The notes beneath the pieces are model-generated. The model searched no databases, was not told the origin of the DNA, and saw only the letters and a list, made by a program, of their open reading frames with translations. A program made the translations under genes and the position numbers. DNA of 64,000 nt from Prosopocoilus inquinatus (Eukaryota > Arthropoda > Insecta > Coleoptera > Lucanidae), in the NCBI GenBank assembly GCA_036172665.1, contig CM069870.1, positions 42,862,001-42,926,000 of the forward strand. Reading direction: 5' to 3'. Position 1 is the stretch's first letter. Each line of letters starts with the position of its first letter. Shown piece by piece: positions 10,219 through 23,400 of the stretch.

Positions 10219-13200
10219 GAACCTGGAAATAGTTTTAAACGAAATGTATCTAATCGATCCTTACTCATCTATCATGTTATTTGGCGTTTCGATGGACTCC
10301 AGTAACTTTGATGGGAGATACGAAGTTCTCGGACGCAGCTGAAGCTGGAAATAGCTTTAAATGAAACAACACGTATTAGCGTTGTTCCTGTGATGTATCT
10401 AAACGATCCTTACTTATCTAACATGTTATTTGACGTTTGGATGGACTCCAGTAACCCTGACGTGAGATACAAAGTTCTCGGACGCAGCAGAAGCTGGAAA
10501 TAGTTTTAAACGAAACAACACGTATTAGCGTTGTTCCTGTGATGTATCTAATCGATCCTTACTCATCTATCATGTTATTTGACGTTTGGATCGACTCCAG
10601 TAACTCTGATGTGAGATAAAATGTTTTTGGACGCAGCAGAAGCTGGAAATAGTTTTGAACGAAACAACACGTATTAGCGTTGTTCCTGTGATGTATCTAA
10701 TCGATCCTTCCTTAGCTACTATGTTATTTGACGTTTCGATGGACTCCAGTAACTCTAATGTGAGATACGAAATTTTCGGACGCAGCAGAAGCTGGAAATA
10801 GTTTTAAACGAAACAACACGCATTAGCGTTGTTCCTGTGATGTATCTAATCGATCCTTACTCATCTATCATGTTATTTGACGTTTCGATGGACTCCAGTA
10901 ACTTTGATGTGAGATACGAAGTTCTCGGACGCAGCTGAAGCTGGAAATAGTTTTAAGTGAAACAACACGCATTAGCGTTGTTCCTGTGCTGTATCTAAAC
11001 GATCCTTACTTATCTAACATGTTATTTGACGTTTGGATGGACTCCAGTAACTTTAATGTGAGATACGAAATTTTCTGACACAGCAGAAGCTGGAAATAGT
11101 TTTAAACGAAACAACACGCATTAGCGTTGTTCCTGTGATGTATCTAATCGATCCTTACTTATCTATAATGTTATTTGACGTTTGGATGAACTCCAGTAAC
11201 CCTGACGTGAGATACGAAGTTCTCGGACGCAGCAGAAGCTGGAAATAGTTTTAAATGAAACAACACGTATTAGCGTTGTTCCTGTGATGTTTCTAAACGA
11301 TCCTTACTTATCTAACATGTTATTTGACGTTTGGATGGACTCCAGTAACCCTGACGTGAGATACGACGTTTTCGGACGCAGCAGAAGCTGGAAATAGTTT
11401 TAAACGAAACAACACGCATTAGCGTTGTTCCTGTGATGTATCTAATCGATCCTTACTCATCTATCATGTTATTCGGCGTTTCGATGGACTCCAGTAACTT
11501 TGATGTGAGATACGAAGTTCTCGGACGCAGCTGAAGCTAGAAATAGTTTTAAACGAAACAACACGCATTAGCGTTGTTACTGTGATGTATCTAATCGATC
11601 CTTACTTATCTATCATGTTATTTGACGTTTGGATGGACTCCAGTAAGTCTGATGTGAGATACAAAGTTTTTGGACGCAGCAGGAGCTGGAAATACTTTTA
11701 AACGAAACAACACGTATTAGCGTTGTTCCTGTGCTGTATCTAATCGATCCTTACTCATATATCATGTTATTTGGCGTTTCGATGGACTCCAGTAGCTCTG
11801 ATGTGAGATACGACGTTTTCAGACGCAGCAGAAGCTGGAAATAGTTTTAAACGAAACAACACGTATTAGCGTTGTTCCTGTGATGTATCTAATCGATCCT
11901 TACTCATCTATCATGTTATTTGACGTTTGGATGGACTCCAGTAACTCTAATGTGAGATACGAAATTTTCGGACGCAGCAGAAGCTGGAAATAGTTTTAAA
12001 CGAAACAACACGCATTAGCGTTGTTCCTGTGATGTATCTAATCGATCCTTACTTATCTATCATGTTATTTGACGTTTGGATGGACTCCAGTAATCCTGAC
12101 GTGAGATACGAAGTTCTCGGACGCAGCAGAAGCTGGAAATAGTTTTAAACGAAACAATACGTATTAGCGTTGTTCCTGTGATGTATCTAATCGATCCTTA
12201 CTCATCTATCATGTTATTTGACGTTTCGATGGACTCCAGTAACTCTAATGTGAGAAACGAAATTTTCGGACGCAGCAGAAGCTGGAAATAGTTTTAAACG
12301 AAACAACACGTATTAGCGTTGTTCCTGTGATGTATCTAATCGATCCTTACTCATCTATCATGTTATTTGGCGTTTCGATGGACTCCAGTAGCTCTGATGT
12401 GAGATACGACGTTTTCGGACGCAGCAGAAGCTGGAAATAGTTTTAAACGAAACAACACGCATTAGCGTTGTTCCTGTGATGTATCTAATCGATCCTTACT
12501 TATCTATCATGTTATTTGACGTTTGGATGGACTCCAGTAACCCTGACGTGAGATACGAAGTTCTCGGACGCAGCAGAACCTGGAAATAGATTTAAACGAA
12601 ACAGCGCGCATTAGCGTTGTTCCTGTACTGTATCTAATCGCTCCTTACTCATCTATCATGTTATTTGACGTTTCGACGGAATCCAGTAACTCTGATATGA
12701 GATACAAAGTTTTTGGACGCAGCAGAAGCTGGAAATAGTTTTGAATGAAACAACACGTATTAGCGTTGTTCCTGTGATGTATCTAATCGATCCTTACTCA
12801 TCTATCATGTTATTTGGCGTTTCGATGGACTCCAGTAACTTTGATGTGAGATACGAAGTTCTCGGACGCAGCTGAAGCTAGAAATAGTTTTAAACGAAAC
12901 AACACGCATTAGCGTTGTTACTGTGATGTATCTAATCGATCCTTACTTATCTATCATGTTATTTGACGTTTGGATGGACCCCAGTAAGTCTGATGTGAGA
13001 TACAAAGTTTTTGGACGCAGCAGGAGCTGGAAATAGTTTTAAACGAAACAACACGTATTAGCGTTGTTCCTGTGCTGTATCTAATCGATCCTTACTCATC
13101 TATCATGTTATTTGACGTTTCGATGGACTCCAGTAACTTAGATGTGAGATACGAAGTTCTCGGACGCAGCTGAAGCTAGAAATAGTTTTAAACGAAACAA

Positions 13201-16200
13201 CACGCATTAGTGTTGTTCCTGTGATGTATCTAATCGATCCTTACTCATCTATCATGTTATTTGACGTTTCGATGGACTCCAGTAACTCTAATGTGAGAAA
13301 CGAAATTTTCGGACGCAGCAGAAGCTGGAAATAGTTTTAAACGAAACAACACGCATTAGCGTTGTTCCTGTGATGTATCTAATCGATCCTTACTCATCTA
13401 TCATGTTATTCGGCGTTTCGATGGACTCCAGTAACTTTGATGTGAGATACGAAGTTCTCGGACGCAGCTGAAGCTAGAAATAGTTATAAACGAAACAACA
13501 CGCATTAGCGTTGTTACTGTGATGTATCTAATCGATCCTTACTTATCTATCATGTTATTTGACGTTTGGATGGACTCCAGTAAGTCTGATGTGAGATACA
13601 AAGTTTTTGGACGCAGCAGGAGCTGGAAATACTTTTAAACGAAACAACACGTATTAGCGTTGTTCCTGTGCTGTATCTAATCGATCCTTACTCATATATC
13701 ATGTTATTTGGCGTTTCGATGGACTCCAGTAGCTCTGATGTGAGATACGACGTTTTCAGACGCAGCAGAAGCTGGAAATAGTTTTAAACGAAACAACACG
13801 TATTAGCGTTGTTCCTGTGATGTATCTAATCGATCCTTACTCATCTATCATGTTATTTGACGTTTGGATGGACTCCAGTAACTCTAATGTGAGATACGAA
13901 ATTTTCGGACGCAGCAGAAGCTGGAAATAGTTTTAAACGAAACAACACGCATTAGCGTTGTTCCTGTGATGTATCTAATCGATCCTTACTTATCTATCAT
14001 GTTATTTGACGTTTGGATGGACTCCAGTAATCCTGACGTGAGATACGAAGTTCTCGGACGCAGCAGAAGCTGGAAATAGTTTTAAACGAAACAATACGTA
14101 TTAGCGTTGTTCCTGTGATGTATCTAATCGATCCTTACTCATCTATCATGTTATTTGACGTTTCGATGGACTCCAGTAACTCTAATGTGAGAAACGAAAT
14201 TTTCGGACGCAGCAGAAGCTGGAAATAGTTTTAAACGAAACAACACGTATTAGCGTTGTTCCTGTGATGTATCTAATCGATCCTTACTCATCTATCATGT
14301 TATTTGGCGTTTCGATGGACTCCAGTAGCTCTGATGTGAGATACGACGTTTTCGGACGCAGCAGAAGCTGGAAATAGTTTTAAACGAAACAACACGCATT
14401 AGCGTTGTTCCTGTGATGTATCTAATCGATCCTTACTTATCTATCATGTTATTTGACGTTTGGATGGACTCCAGTAACCCTGACGTGAGATACGAAGTTC
14501 TCGGACGCAGCAGAACCTGGAAATAGATTTAAACGAAACAGCGCGCATTAGCGTTGTTCCTGTACTGTATCTAATCGCTCCTTACTCATCTATCATGTTA
14601 TTTGACGTTTCGATGGAATCCAGTAACTCTGATATGAGATACAAAGTTTTTGGACGCAGCAGAAGCTGGAAATAGTTTTGAATGAAACAACACGTATTAG
14701 CGTTGTTCCTGTGATGTATCTAATCGATCCTTACTCATCTATCATGTTATTTGGCGTTTCGATGGACTCCAGTAACTTTGATGTGAGATACGAAGTTCTC
14801 GGACGCAGCTGAAGCTAGAAATAGTTTTAAACGAAACAACACGCATTAGCGTTGTTACTGTGATGTATCTAATCGATCCTTACTTATCTATCATGTTATT
14901 TGACGTTTGGATGGACCCCAGTAAGTCTGATGTGAGATACAAAGTTTTTGGACGCAGCAGGAGCTGGAAATAGTTTTAAACGAAACAACACGTATTAGCG
15001 TTGTTCCTGTGCTGTATCTAATCGATCCTTACTCATCTATCATGTTATTTGACGTTTCGATGGACTCCAGTAACTCTAATGTGAGATACGAAATTTTCGG
15101 ACGCAGCAGAAGCTGGAAATAGTTTTAAACGAAACAACACGTATTAGCGTTGTTCCTGTGATGTATCTAATCGATCCTTACTCATCTATCATGTTATTTG
15201 ACGTTTGGATGGACTCCAGTAACTCTGATGTGAGATACAAAGTTTTTGGACGCAGCAGAAGCTGGAAATAGTTTTGAACGAAACAACACGTATTAGGGTT
15301 GTTCCTGTGATGTATCTAATCGATCCTTACTCATCTATCATGTTATTTGGCGTTTCGATGGACTCCAGTAGCTCTGATGTGAGATACGACGTTTTCGGAC
15401 GCAGCAGAAGCTGGAAATAGTTTTAAACGAAACAACACGTATTAGCGTTGTTTCTGTGATGTATCTAATCGATCCTTACTCATCTATCATGTTATTTGAC
15501 GTTTCGATGGACTCCAGTAACTCTAATGTGAGATACGAAATTTTCGGACGCAGCAGAAGCTGGAAATAGTTTTAAACGAAACAACACGCATTAGCGTTGT
15601 TCCTGTGATGTATCTAATCGATCCTTACTTATCTATCATGTTATTTGACGTTTGGATGGACTCCAGTAACCCTGACGTGATATACGAAGTTCTCGGACGC
15701 AGCAGAAGCTGGAAATAATTTTAAACGAAACAACACGTATTAGCGTTGTTCCTGTGATGTATCTAATCGATCCTTACTCATCTATCATGTTATTTGACGT
15801 TTGGATGGACTCCAGTAACTCTGATGTGAGATACAAAGTTTTTGGACGCAGCAGAAGCTGGAAATAGTTTTAAACGAAACAACACGCATTAGCGTTGTTC
15901 CTGTGATGTATCTAATCGATCCTTACTCATCTATCATGTTATTTGACGTTTCGATGGACTCCAGTAACTCTAATGTGAGAAACGAAATTTTCGGACGCAG
16001 CAGAAGCTGGAAATAGTTTTAAACGAAACAACACGTATTAGCGTTGTTCCTGTGATGTATCTAATCGATCCTTACTCATCTATCATGTTATTTTGGCGTT
16101 TCGATGGAATCCAGTAACTTTGATGTGAGATACGAAGTTCTCGGACGCAGCTGAAGCTGGAAATAGTTTTAAATCCAGTAGCTCTGATGTGAGATACGAC

Positions 16201-19200
16201 GTTTTCGGACGCAGCAGAAGCTGGAAATAGTTTTAAACGAAACAACACGTATTAGCGTTGTTCCTGTGATGTATCTAATCGATCCTTACTTAGCTACTAT
16301 GTTATTTGACGTTTGGATGGACTCCAGTAACTCTAATGTGAGATACGAAATTTTCGGACGCAGCAGAAGCTGGAAATAGTTTTAAACTAAACAACACGCA
16401 TTAGCGTTGTTCCTGTGATGTATCTAATCGATCCTTACTTATCTATCATGTTATTTGACGTTTGGATGGACGCCAGTAACCCTGACGTGAGATACGAAGT
16501 TCTCGGACGCAGCTGAAGCTAGAAATAGTTTTAAACGAAACAACACGCATTAGTGTTGTTCCTGTGATGTATCTAATCGATCCTTACTCATCTATCATGT
16601 TATTTTGGCGTTTCGATGGAATCCAGTAACTTTGATGTGAGATACGAAGTTCTCGGACGCAGCTGAAGCTGGAAATAGTTTTAAATCCAGTAGCTCTGAT
16701 GTGAGATACGACGTTTTCGGACGCAGCAGAAGCTGGAAATAGTTTTAAACGAAACAACACGTATTAGCGTTGTTCCTGTGATGTATCTAATCGATCCTTA
16801 CTTAGCTACTATGTTATTTGACGTTTGGATGGACTCCAGTAACTCTAATGTGAGATACGAAATTTTCGGACGCAGCAGAAGCTGGAAATAGTTTTAAACG
16901 AAACAACACGTATTAGCGTTGTTCCTGTGATGTATCTAATCGATCCTTACTTAGCTACTATGTTATTTGACGTTTGGATGGACTCCAGTAACTCTAATGT
17001 GAGATACGAAATTTTCGGACGCAGCAGAAGCTGGAAATAGTTTTAAATGAAACAACACGCATTAGCGTTGTTCCTGTGATGTATCTAATCGATCCTTAAT
17101 TATCTATCATGTTATTTGACGTTTGGATGGACGCCAGTAACCCTGACGTGAGATACGAAGTTCTCGGACGCAGCAGAACCTGGAAATAGTTTTAAACGAA
17201 ACAACGCGCATTAGCGTTGTTCCTGTGATGTATCTAATCGCTCCTTACTCATCTATCATGTTATTTGGCGTTTCGATGGACTCCAGTAACTTAGATGTGA
17301 GATACGAAGTTCTCGGACGCAGCTGAAGCTAGAAATAGTTTTAAACGAAACAACACGCATTAGTGTTGTTCCTGTGATGTATCTAATCGATCCTTACTCA
17401 TCTATCATGTTATTTGACGTTTCGATGGACTCCAGTAACTCTAATGTGAGAAACGAAATTTTCGGACGCAGCAGAAGCTGGAAATAGTTTTAAACGAAAC
17501 AACACGCATTAGCGTTGTTCCTGTGATGTATCTAATCGATCCTTACTCATCTATCATGTTATTCGGCGTTTCGATGGACTCCAGTAACTTTGATGTGAGA
17601 TACGAAGTTCTCGGACGCAGCTGAAGCTAGAAATAGTTTTAAACGAAACAACACGCATTAGCGTTGTTACTGTGATGTATCTAATCGATCCTTACTTATC
17701 TATCATGTTATTTGACGTTTGGATGGACTCCAGTAAGTCTGATGTGAGATACAAAGTTTTTGGACGCAGCAGGAGCTGGAAATAGTTTTAAACGAAACAA
17801 CACGTATTAGCGTTGTTCCTGTGCTGTATCTAATCGATCCTTACTCATATATCATGTTATTTGGCGTTTCGATGGACTCCAGTAGCTCTGATGTGAGATA
17901 CGACGTTTTCAGACGCAGCAGAAGCTGGAAATAGTTTTAAACGAAACAACACGTATTAGCGTTGTTCCTGTGATGTATCTAATCGATCCTTACTCATCTA
18001 TCATGTTATTTGACGTTTCGATGGACTCCAGTAACTCTAATGTGAGATACGAAATTTTCGGACGCAGCAGAAGCTGGAAATAGTTTTAAACGAAACAACA
18101 CGCATTAGCGTTGTTCCTGTGATGTATCTAATCGATCCTTACTTATCTAACATGTCATTTGACGTTTGGATGGACTCCAGTAACCCTGACGTGAGATACG
18201 AAGTTCTCGGACGCAGCAGAAGCTGGAAATAATTTTAAACGAAACAACACGTATTAGCGTTGTTCCTGTGATGTATCTAATCGATCCTTACTCATCTATC
18301 ATGTTATTTGACGTTTGGATGGACTCCAGTAACTCTGATGTGAGATACAAAGTTTTTGGACGCAGCAGGAGCTGGAAATAGTTTTGAACGAAACAACACG
18401 TATTAGCGTTGTTCCTGTGATGTATCTAATCGATCCTTACTTAGCTACTATGTTATTTGACGCTTGGATGGACTCCAGTAACTCTGATGTGAGATACAAA
18501 GTTTTTGGACGCAGCAGAAGCTGGAAATAGTTTTGAACGAAACAACACGTATTAGCGTTGTTCCTGTGATGTATCTAATCGATCCTTACTTAGCTACTAT
18601 GTTATTTGACGTTTCGATGGACTCCAGTAACTTTGATGTGAGATACGAAGTTCTCGGACGCAGCAGAAGCTGGAAATAATTTTAAACGAAACAACACGTA
18701 TTAGCGTTGTTCCTGTGATGTATCTAATCGATCCTTACTCATCTATCATGTTATTTGACGTTTGGATGGACTCCACTAACTCTGATGTGAGATACAAAGT
18801 TTTTGGACGCAGCAGAAGCTGGAAATAGTTTTGAACGAAACAACACGTATTAGCGTTGTTCCTGTGATGTATCTAATCGATCCTTACTTAGCTACTATGT
18901 TATTTGACGTTTGGATGGACTCCAGTAACTTTGATGTGAGATACGAAGTTCTCGGACGCAGCTGAAGCTAGAAATAGTTTTAAACGAAACAACACGCATT
19001 AGCGTTGTTACTGTGATGTATCTAATCGATCCTTACTTATCTATCATGTTATTTGACGTTTGGATGGACTCCAGTAAGTCTGATGTGAGATACAAAGTTT
19101 TTGGACGCAGCAGGAGCTGGAAATAGTTTTAAACGAAACAACACGTAATAGCGTTGTTCCTGTGCTGTATCTAATGGATCCTTACTCATATATCATGTTA

Positions 19201-20470
19201 TTTGGCGTTTCGATGGACTCCAGTAGCTCTGATGTGAGATACGACGTTTTCGGACGCAGCAGAAGCTGGAAATAGTTTTAAACGAAACAACACGCATTGC
19301 GTTGTTCCTGTGATGTATCTAATCGATCCTTACTCATCTATCATGTTATTTGACGTTTCGATGGACTCCAGTAACTCTAATGTGAGATACGAAATTTTCG
19401 GACGCAGCAGAAGCTGGAAATAGTTTTAAACGAAACAACACGCATTAGTGTTGTTCCTGTGATGTATCTAATCGATCCTTACTTATCTATCATGTTATTT
19501 GACGTTTGGATGGACTCCAGTAACCATGACGTGAGATACGAAGTTCTCGGACGCAGCAGAAGCTGGAAATAGTTTTAAACGAAACAACACGTATTAGCGT
19601 TGTTCCTGTGATGTATCTAATCGATCCTTACTCATCTATCATGTTATTTGACGTTTGGATGGACTCCAGTAACTCTGATGTGAGATACAAAAGTTTTTGG
19701 ACGCAGCAGAAGCTGGAAATAGTTTTGAACGAAACAACACGTATTAGCGTTGTTCCTGTGATGTATCTAATCGATCCTTACTCATCTATCATGTTATTTG
19801 GCGTTTCGATGGACTCCAGTAGCTCTGATGTGAGATACGACGTTTTCGGACGCAGCAGAAGCTGGAAATAGTTTTAAACGAAACAACACGTATTAGCGTT
19901 GTTCCTGTGATGTATCCAATCGATCCTTACTTAGCTACTATGTTATTTGACGTTTGGATGGACTCCAGTAACTCTAATGTGAGATACGAAATTTTCGGAC
20001 GCAGCAGAAGCTGGAAATAGTTTTAAACGAAACAACACGCATTAGCGTTGTTCCTGTGATGTATCTAATCGATCCTTACTTATCTATCATGTTATTTGAC
20101 GTTTGGATGGACTCCAGTAATCCTGACGTGAGATACGAAGTTCTCGGACGCAGCAGAAGCTGGAAATAGTTTTAAACGAAACAATACGTATTAGCGTTGT
20201 TCCTGTGATGTATCTAATCGATCCTTACTCATCTATCATGTTATTTGACGTATGGATGGACTCCAGTAACTCTGATGTGAGATACAAAGTTTTTGGACGC
20301 AGCAGAAGCTGGAAATAGTTTGAAACGAAACAACACGTATTTTCGTTGTTCCTGTGCTGTATCTAATCGATCCTTACTCATATATCATGTTATTTTTCGT
20401 TTCGATGGACTCCAGTAGCTCTGATGTGAGATACGACGTTTTCGGACGCAGCAGAAGCTGGAAATAGTTT
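10184..20470. repeat. Left arm of macro-repeat copy 1
   Basis: These 10287 bp reappear at 29804-40090 at a constant offset of 19620. Every rare variant I compared is present in both, including the 27-bp deletion, both 85-bp deletions, 'gatccttaat' (17091) and 'tatttttcgt' (20391). No difference was seen in the lines compared. The left boundary is where 'taatcctgacg' (10181) differs from 'taaccctgacg' (29801). The right boundary is where copy 1 reads 'gttttgaacg' and copy 2 reads 'gttttaaacg'. Confidence 0.9.
16112..16744. repeat. Pair of truncated monomers with identical 85-bp deletions
   Basis: At 16173/16174 and 16685/16686, 'gttttaaa' runs straight into 'tccagtagctctg'. That removes 85 bp (the last base of one monomer and bases 1-84 of the next) and leaves a 64-bp remnant monomer. 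Each junction is preceded by a one-base insertion, 'attttggcg' for 'atttggcg'. The two junctions lie 512 bp apart, which is four monomers minus 84 bp, so a single deletion event was then duplicated with its neighbours. The same pair is present at 35793 and 36305 in macro-repeat copy 2. Confidence 0.85.
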
Positions 20471-23400
20471 TGAACGAAACAACAAGTATTAGCGTTGTTC
20501 CTGTGATGTATCTAATCGATCCTTACTCATCTATCATATTATTTGGCGTTTCGATGGACTCCAGTAGCTCTGATGTGAGATACGACGTTTTCGGACGCAG
20601 CAGAAGCTGGAAATAGTTTTAAACGAAACAACACGCATTAGCGTTGTTCCTGTGATGTATCTAATCGATCCTTACTTATCTATCATGTTATTTGACGTTT
20701 GGATGGACTCCAGTAACCCTGACGTGAGATACGAAGTTCTCGGACGCAGCAGAAGCTGGAAATAGTTTTAAACGAAACAACACGCATTAGCGTTGTTCCT
20801 GTGATGTATCTAATCGATCCTTACTTATCTATCATGTTATTTGACGTATCGATGGACTCCAGTAACCCTGACGTGAGATACGAAGTTCTCGGACGCAGCA
20901 GAACCTGGAAATAGTTTTAAACGAAACAACACGCATTAGCGTTGTTCCTGTGGTGTATCTAATCGATCCTTACTCATCTATCATGTTATTTGGCGTTTCG
21001 ATGGAATCCAGTAACTCTCATGTGAGATACAAAGTTTTTGGACGCAGCAGAAGCTGGAAATAGTTTTGAACGAAACAACACGTATTAGCGTTGTTCCTGT
21101 GATGTATCTAATCGATCCTTACTCATCTATCATGTTATTTGGCGTTTCGATGGACTCCAGTAACTTTGATGTGAGATACGAAGTTCTCGGACGCAGCTGA
21201 AGCTAGAAATAGTTTTAAACGAAACAACACGCATTAGCGTTGTTACTGTGGTGTATCTAATCGATCCTTACTTATCTATCATGTTATTTGACGTTTGGAT
21301 GGACTCCAGTAAGTCTGATGTGAGATACGACCTTTTCGGACGCAGCAGAACTGGAAATAGTTTTAAACGAAACAACACGTATTAGCGTTGTTCCTGTGAT
21401 GTATCTAATCGATCCTTACTCATATATCATGTTATTTGGCGTTTCGATGGACTCCAGTAGCTCTGATGTGAGATACGACCTTTTCGGACGCAGCAGAACT
21501 GGAAATAGTTTTAAACGAAACAACACGTATTAGCGTTGTTCCTGTGATGTATCTAATCGATCCTTACTCATCTATCATGTTATTTGACGTTTCGATGGAC
21601 TCCAGTAACTCTAATGTGAGATACGAAATTTTCGGACGCAGCAGAAGCTGGAAATAGTTTTAAACGATACAACACGCATTAGCGTTGTTCCTGTGATGTA
21701 TCTAATCGATCCTTACTTATCTATCATGTTATTTGACGTTTGGATGGACTCCAGTAACCCTGACGTGAGATACGAAGTTCTCGGACGCAGCAGAAACTGG
21801 AAATAGTTTTAAACGAAACAACACGTATTAGCGTTGTTCCTGTGATGTATCTAATCGATCCTTACACATCTATCATGTTATTTGACGTTTGGATGGACTC
21901 CAGTAATTCTGATGTGAGATACAAAGTTTTTGGACGCAGCAGAAGCTGGAAATAGTTTTGAACGAAACAACACGTATTAGCGTTGTTCCTGTGATGTATC
22001 TAATCGATCCTTACTCATCTATCATGTTATTTGGCGTTTCGATGGACTCCAGTAGCTCTGATGTGAGATACGACGTTTTCGGACGCAGCAGAAGCTGGAA
22101 ATAGTTTTAAACGAAACAACACGTATTAGCGTTGTTCCTGTGATGTATCTAATCGATCCTTACTCATCTATCATGTTATTTGGCGATTCGATGGACTCCA
22201 GTAACTTTGATGTGAGATACGAAGTTCTCGGACGCAGCTGAAGCTAGAAATAGTTTTAAACGAAACAACACGCATTAGCGTTGTTACTGTGATGTATCTA
22301 ATCGATCCTTACTTATCTATCATGTTATTTGACGTTTGGATGGACTCCAGTAAGTCTGATGTGAGATACAAAGTTCTTGGACCCAGCAGGAGCTGGAAAT
22401 AGTTTTAAACGAAACAACACGTATTAGCGTTGTTCCTGTGCTGTATCTAATCGATCCTTACTCATATATCATGTTATTTGGCGTTTCGATGGACTCCAGT
22501 AACTTTGATGTGAGATACGAAGTTCTCGGACGCAGCTGAAGCTAGAAATAGTTTTAAACGAAACAACACGTATTAGCGTTGTTCCTGTGATGCATCTAAT
22601 CGATCCTTACTCATCTATCATGTTATTTGACGTTTGGATGAACTCCAGTAACTCTGATGTGAGATACAAAGATTTTGGACGCAGCAGAAGCTGGAAATAG
22701 TTTGAAACGAAACAACACGTATTTTCGTTGTTCCTGTGCTGTATCTAATCGATCCTTACTCATATATCATGTTATTTGGCGTTTCGATGGACTCCAGTAG
22801 CTCTGATGTGAGATACGACGTTTTCGGACGCAGCAGAAGCTGGAAATAGTTTTAAACGAAACAACACGCATTAGCGTTGTTCCTGTGATGTATCTAATCG
22901 ATCCTTACTTATCTATCATGTTATTTGACGTTTGGATGGACTCCAGTAACCCTGACGTGAGATACGAAGTTCTCGGACGCAGCAGAAGCTGGAAATAGTT
23001 TTAAACGAAACAACACGTATTAGCGTTGTTCCTGTGATGTATCTAATCGATCCTTACTCAGCTATCATGTTATTTGACGTTTGGATGGACTCCAGTAACT
23101 CTGATGTGAGATACAAAGTTTTTGGAAGCAGCAGAAGCTGGAAATAGTTTTGAACGAAACAACACGTATTAGCGTTGTTCCTGTGATGTATCTAATCGAT
23201 CCTTACTTAGCTACTACGTTTTTTGACGTTTCGATGGACTCCAGTAACTCTAACGTGAGATACGAAGTTCTCGGACGCAGCAGAAGCTGGAAATAGTTTT
23301 AAACGAAACAACACGCATTAGCGTTGTTCCTGTGATGTATCTAATCGATCCTTACTTATCTATCATGTTATTTGACGTTTGGATGGACTCCAGTAACCCT

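Noticed and set aside
19608..19871. 87-codon open frame, repeated identically at 39228, and a similar 82-codon frame at 3863
   Set aside because: These are satellite monomers read across one junction. The period of 149 shifts the frame at every copy, the frame opens only through chance indels ('acaaaagttt' at 19687; a 2-bp deletion near 3938), and the translation is just the monomer read twice.
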